In this document: positions 61,519 through 64,000 of the stretch, one piece after another
Position numbering within the stretch: position 1 is the first letter of the stretch
Layout of the letters: each line of letters opens with the position of its first letter
Assembly: GCF_901709675.1 (NCBI RefSeq)
Contig: NC_051105.1
Coordinates: forward strand, 558,001-622,000
DNA: 64,000 bases
Source of the DNA: Syngnathus acus
Taxonomy: Eukaryota > Chordata > Actinopteri > Syngnathiformes > Syngnathidae
Reading direction: 5' to 3'
Notes under the pieces: model-generated
Database searches by the model: none
The model's input: the letters and a program-made list of their open reading frames with translations, nothing else
What the model was told of the DNA's origin: nothing
Program-made: the position numbers and the translations under genes

Positions 61519-64000
61519 GCCGCCGCCGCCGGGCTCGGAATCCAGAGAATTGCAACGGGTCTCCGTCTTGCCTTCCTTCATCACGTGCGCCTCGCAAATG
61601 TACGTCTGGTAGCTTTGGAGGCCTTTGGCCCACGGGTCGGGTTCCTCCCTGTTCTGCGGACGGGCGAACGTGAAAAAGGTAGCGCTTTCCGCTCCCGAGA
61701 TAGCCTCGTGGGATCTGGCGTTGGCGGGAAGGGACGTTTTGGCAGCTCTGGAAGCAGCACTCTGGCAGTTGGCGTAGTAGACATTGGCGTACGTCTGAGG
61801 CGGGACTTGGGAAAGTTTGGGCTCGCTGATGCTCTGCTGAGACCTTTGCAAAACCTTGGGCTTCGGCGCCACCGTTCCGCCGTGGTACGCGGCGGCTCTC
61901 CCGACCCCCGGTTCCGATTCAAGGTGGGGGGTGGCCGGCGGCGTTCTGGGCGAATGGCCGTTGAGGACCACTTGATTGTCGGCTGAAAAGTCGCTCTGGC
62001 GAACGGACGCGCTCTTGCCCGCGGCGGCGCTCGGAGGACCGTTCACTTGTCCGGAGTCCGACGCGGTCCTGAGCAGGAGCGAGGCGGTCCCACCCGGCGG
62101 GAGCAGGGCGGCTGGGGGGGAGCCCGGCTCCAAAGAGGCCGACGGGTCGGCGGGGAGTCGCTCCGGGTGAATGGTGGCGGCGTGCGGCTGTGCCGCCGGA
62201 GCCTTTGAATCTTCGCCGTCGGCCGTCAGCGACGCGCTTTTGACCGGCGACGCCAGAGGGGAGCGCTGTTGCAGGCGCTCCAAAGACTTGGAGTCGTCGT
62301 CCTTTTCCGCCTCGTGATTCAAACTGTGCGCTTTTCCGTGATTGGCCCTTTTGTTGGGGCACCCGGACTTGTGACCCGGGATGAGGTTTTGATGCAGAGG
62401 CGAGCGGACCTGTTTGTGCTGTTCTGCTCCGGCGTCGGCGCTCTTGCTGCGCAGGATGAAGGCCTTCCTGGCCGAGTCGCAGAGCTGCGCTTTGGGCTTG
62501 GGGTTCCTGGAAACGCTGTCGTCGCCGTGGCGAGGGACCTCGGCCGAAGAGCTGCGCTGCCGGGCCTCGCTCACGCAGCTCAAAGCTTTGGTGGCAGAAT
62601 GGCGCGCGCCGGGGTGGGCGTCTCTGGCCCGGGAATCCGCGCCGTCCAGCCGGGATTTGCGGTCGCCGGAGGCTTCCGGGTTGTTGTTGCTGTCGCTCAA
62701 GGTGACGCCAGAGTTGTGGCTTTCCGCTCGCGGATGCTCTTTTAGGTTCTCCGGCGCCTCTGCCGAGAAGATGGCGTTGTCTGTGGCGGTGAGAGGTTCT
62801 TCCGCCCCGTGGTGGCTCTGGACTTCTCCTGACCCGTGGCCACCGGCTTCCAGACTGATACGCCAGTGGTTGCCGCTCTCGTGGCTGATGCCTCCGTTCA
62901 CGTTTTTGTTTTTCCCCGACGGGTTCATTTTGACGCCCGGCAAGGAGATGCCCTCGTCGGACGCAGTCGTGCAGTTCTCCTTTGAGACGCTGCTCCGAAG
63001 ACACTGGAGGTCTGCCGGACGAGCGCCAAGGGGGCCGGCGCTGGTCCCGGGGTCCCAGCCGGCGGCGCGCTGCGTTGCAAGCATCATAGTCATCACGCTG
63101 GCGGTGACCTTGGGAGTGTCGGAGGCTGTTTGTCACCTGTTGTTTGGACGGGCCCCGCCCCTCCGCCCACGTGCGCGATCCGGCACCGGACGACGGCAGA
63201 CGGCCGCCGCCTCTGCTGCCACGTGGGCACGTTAGACTCAAGAGACATGGCCACCTCCCCGCGCCAATCGACACGTTTCCATTCCTTTGGATTTCCTGGA
63301 CAGAAGAAAGCATTTTACTTTCAAGCAAACAAAAAGTGGACTGATGAAAAATGACAAATCCAAAAGAAAACCTGCGGCGGCGGCGGTGGACTCGGCGCGG
63401 TGCCGACTCGCTGTTGGAAGCAGACGCTCAGGAGGCGGTTCTGCTGCTCCAAGTCAAAGACACGCGTACGCAGCTTGACGCATTCCTCTTTCAAGTCCTG
63501 CCAAAAGCACAAGAGGGAGGACGTGGCAAGAGCGAAGAGGAGAACATCGCCAGAGCGAACACTTGAGTCTCCAACCTTTTGAGCGAGGAGAGCCTGGACC
63601 ACCTGGTTGGCCACCTGCAGTCACAAACAAACGGTTGAGTAGACGTTTGACAGGGCGCCGCCTACGCTGGGCGGTGTCCCACCTCATCTAGGCAACGTTC
63701 GTACTGCTTCCTCTGGTTGCGGTTTTCCAAGGAGAGAGCCGAGTTCTCGGCCTGCGAGAGCCACAAGGACACCGCAAGGATGAGAGACCGCCAGCGCATG
63801 GGCGCTGATCATCAACCGGAGTTGCCATCGTGACCAGCCTAAAACGCAGAGTCGCACCTCCAGAGCTCTGAGGCGCCGGAGCACGGAAGCGCCTTCGTCG
63901 GAGTCCTCGTCCGGAGCCTGCGGCGATGTTTGTGAAGGCGCCGGAGCCTCCAGGCTGTCCTGCTGCTTCCACATCTCCTCCAAGAGTTTGTCCTGGAAAG
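58266..64000 (-). CDS. nckap5: Nck-associated protein 5, partial (5' part beyond window)
   Basis: Large, mostly disordered coiled-coil protein of the NCKAP5/NCKAP5L family. Exons read 63992(?)-63858, 63751-63683, 63614-63576, 63497-63408, 63108-60776, 60671-60572, 60489-60432, 60127-60060, 58993-58636, 58418-58329, then an acceptor at 58268; all phases agree. The coiled coil has QYERCLDE, VANQVVQALLAQK and DLKEECVKLRTRVFDLEQQN, closer to NCKAP5 than to NCKAP5L. The 2.3 kb exon carries MGMNGAKARSQSFG, SGKVRTQI, AIEEKVMLGIEEN and ANWFGFRKGKLP, all family motifs; MRTLDSGIGTIPLPES comes later. A polyglycine run occurs near 61472-61530. Less certain: the start of the large exon (63108 or 63125), the start of the MRTLDSG exon (58993 or 59007), and the 3' end, where the last junction reads T|AG (stop at 58266). 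An AGAG acceptor alternative would continue the frame. Confidence 0.85.
59034..59120. repeat. (AGGG)n repeat in nckap5 intron
   Basis: About 87 bp of GGGA units with minor interruptions, about 25 bp upstream of the first of two possible acceptors of the MRTLDSG exon. On the transcribed strand it is a CCCT polypyrimidine tract. Confidence 0.9.
59121..60059 (-). other. nckap5 intron, no exon seen
   Basis: Between the exon ending at 60060 and the MRTLDSG exon I see no convincing additional exon on either strand. A small exon of unusual phase cannot be excluded, because the alternative 59007 acceptor would need one. Confidence 0.5.

Noticed and set aside
61919-63328. A second long minus-strand frame (about 469 codons), and a plus-strand frame, over the large nckap5 exon
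   Set aside because: Only the frame ending near 60776 carries Nckap5 motifs and phase-consistent splice sites; the others are arginine- or proline-rich shadows.

Overview
The window is nuclear DNA from a vertebrate with a compact genome, almost certainly a percomorph teleost. Genes are split by short GT-AG introns (often 60-300 bp). All recognisable products are vertebrate proteins. Spacers are full of tetra- and pentanucleotide repeats, and one intron carries the 3' tail of an L2-type fish retroposon. Nothing bacterial, viral or plasmid-like was recognised. The species cannot be named from the sequence alone.

Layout: 1-7.3 kb has no gene I can support. tbx15 (minus, 17056-7917, 8 exons) is followed by about 3.3 kb of AT-rich upstream sequence. 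wars2 (minus, 28329-20385, 6 exons) has a 4.9 kb first intron. A gene-poor spacer leads to wdr3 (minus, 36890-31457, 26 coding exons). wdr3 stands head to head with a bicistronic plus-strand unit: the asdurf small ORF (38125-38781), then asnsd1 (38802-40907) after a 20-nt gap. asnsd1 meets a small sugar-nucleotidyltransferase-like gene tail to tail (minus, 42535-40963). Next comes sympk (minus, 49316-42984, 24 exons), head to head with slc35f5 (plus, 50577-53053, 13 coding exons). Then gpr39 (plus, 54696-55955, 2 exons) faces nckap5 (minus), which runs off the right edge. The reading frames of eight multi-exon gene models close exactly across every splice junction. nckap5 is partial and its ends are less certain.

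Roles: tbx15 is a developmental transcription factor. wars2 charges mitochondrial tRNA-Trp. wdr3 is a U3 snoRNP/small-subunit-processome protein, and ASDURF belongs to the PAQosome chaperone that assembles snoRNPs, so the wdr3/asdurf divergent promoter joins two related functions. sympk is the scaffold of mRNA 3'-end processing. slc35f5 is a multipass carrier, gpr39 a ghrelin-family GPCR, and nckap5 a large disordered coiled-coil protein. From my knowledge of human gene positions, the block joins genes found on human 1p12 (tbx15, wars2, wdr3), chromosome 2 (asnsd1, slc35f5, gpr39, nckap5) and chromosome 19 (sympk).

The observations most worth checking are: a Gpr39 lacking both zinc-binding histidines and both cysteines of the second disulphide; the asdurf/asnsd1 bicistron; two adjacent stop-free, multiple-of-three introns in slc35f5; a GC-AG intron in sympk; a short nucleotidyltransferase gene for which I know no human counterpart; a 14-alanine tract in Tbx15; and an nckap5 whose last junction may create a stop codon.
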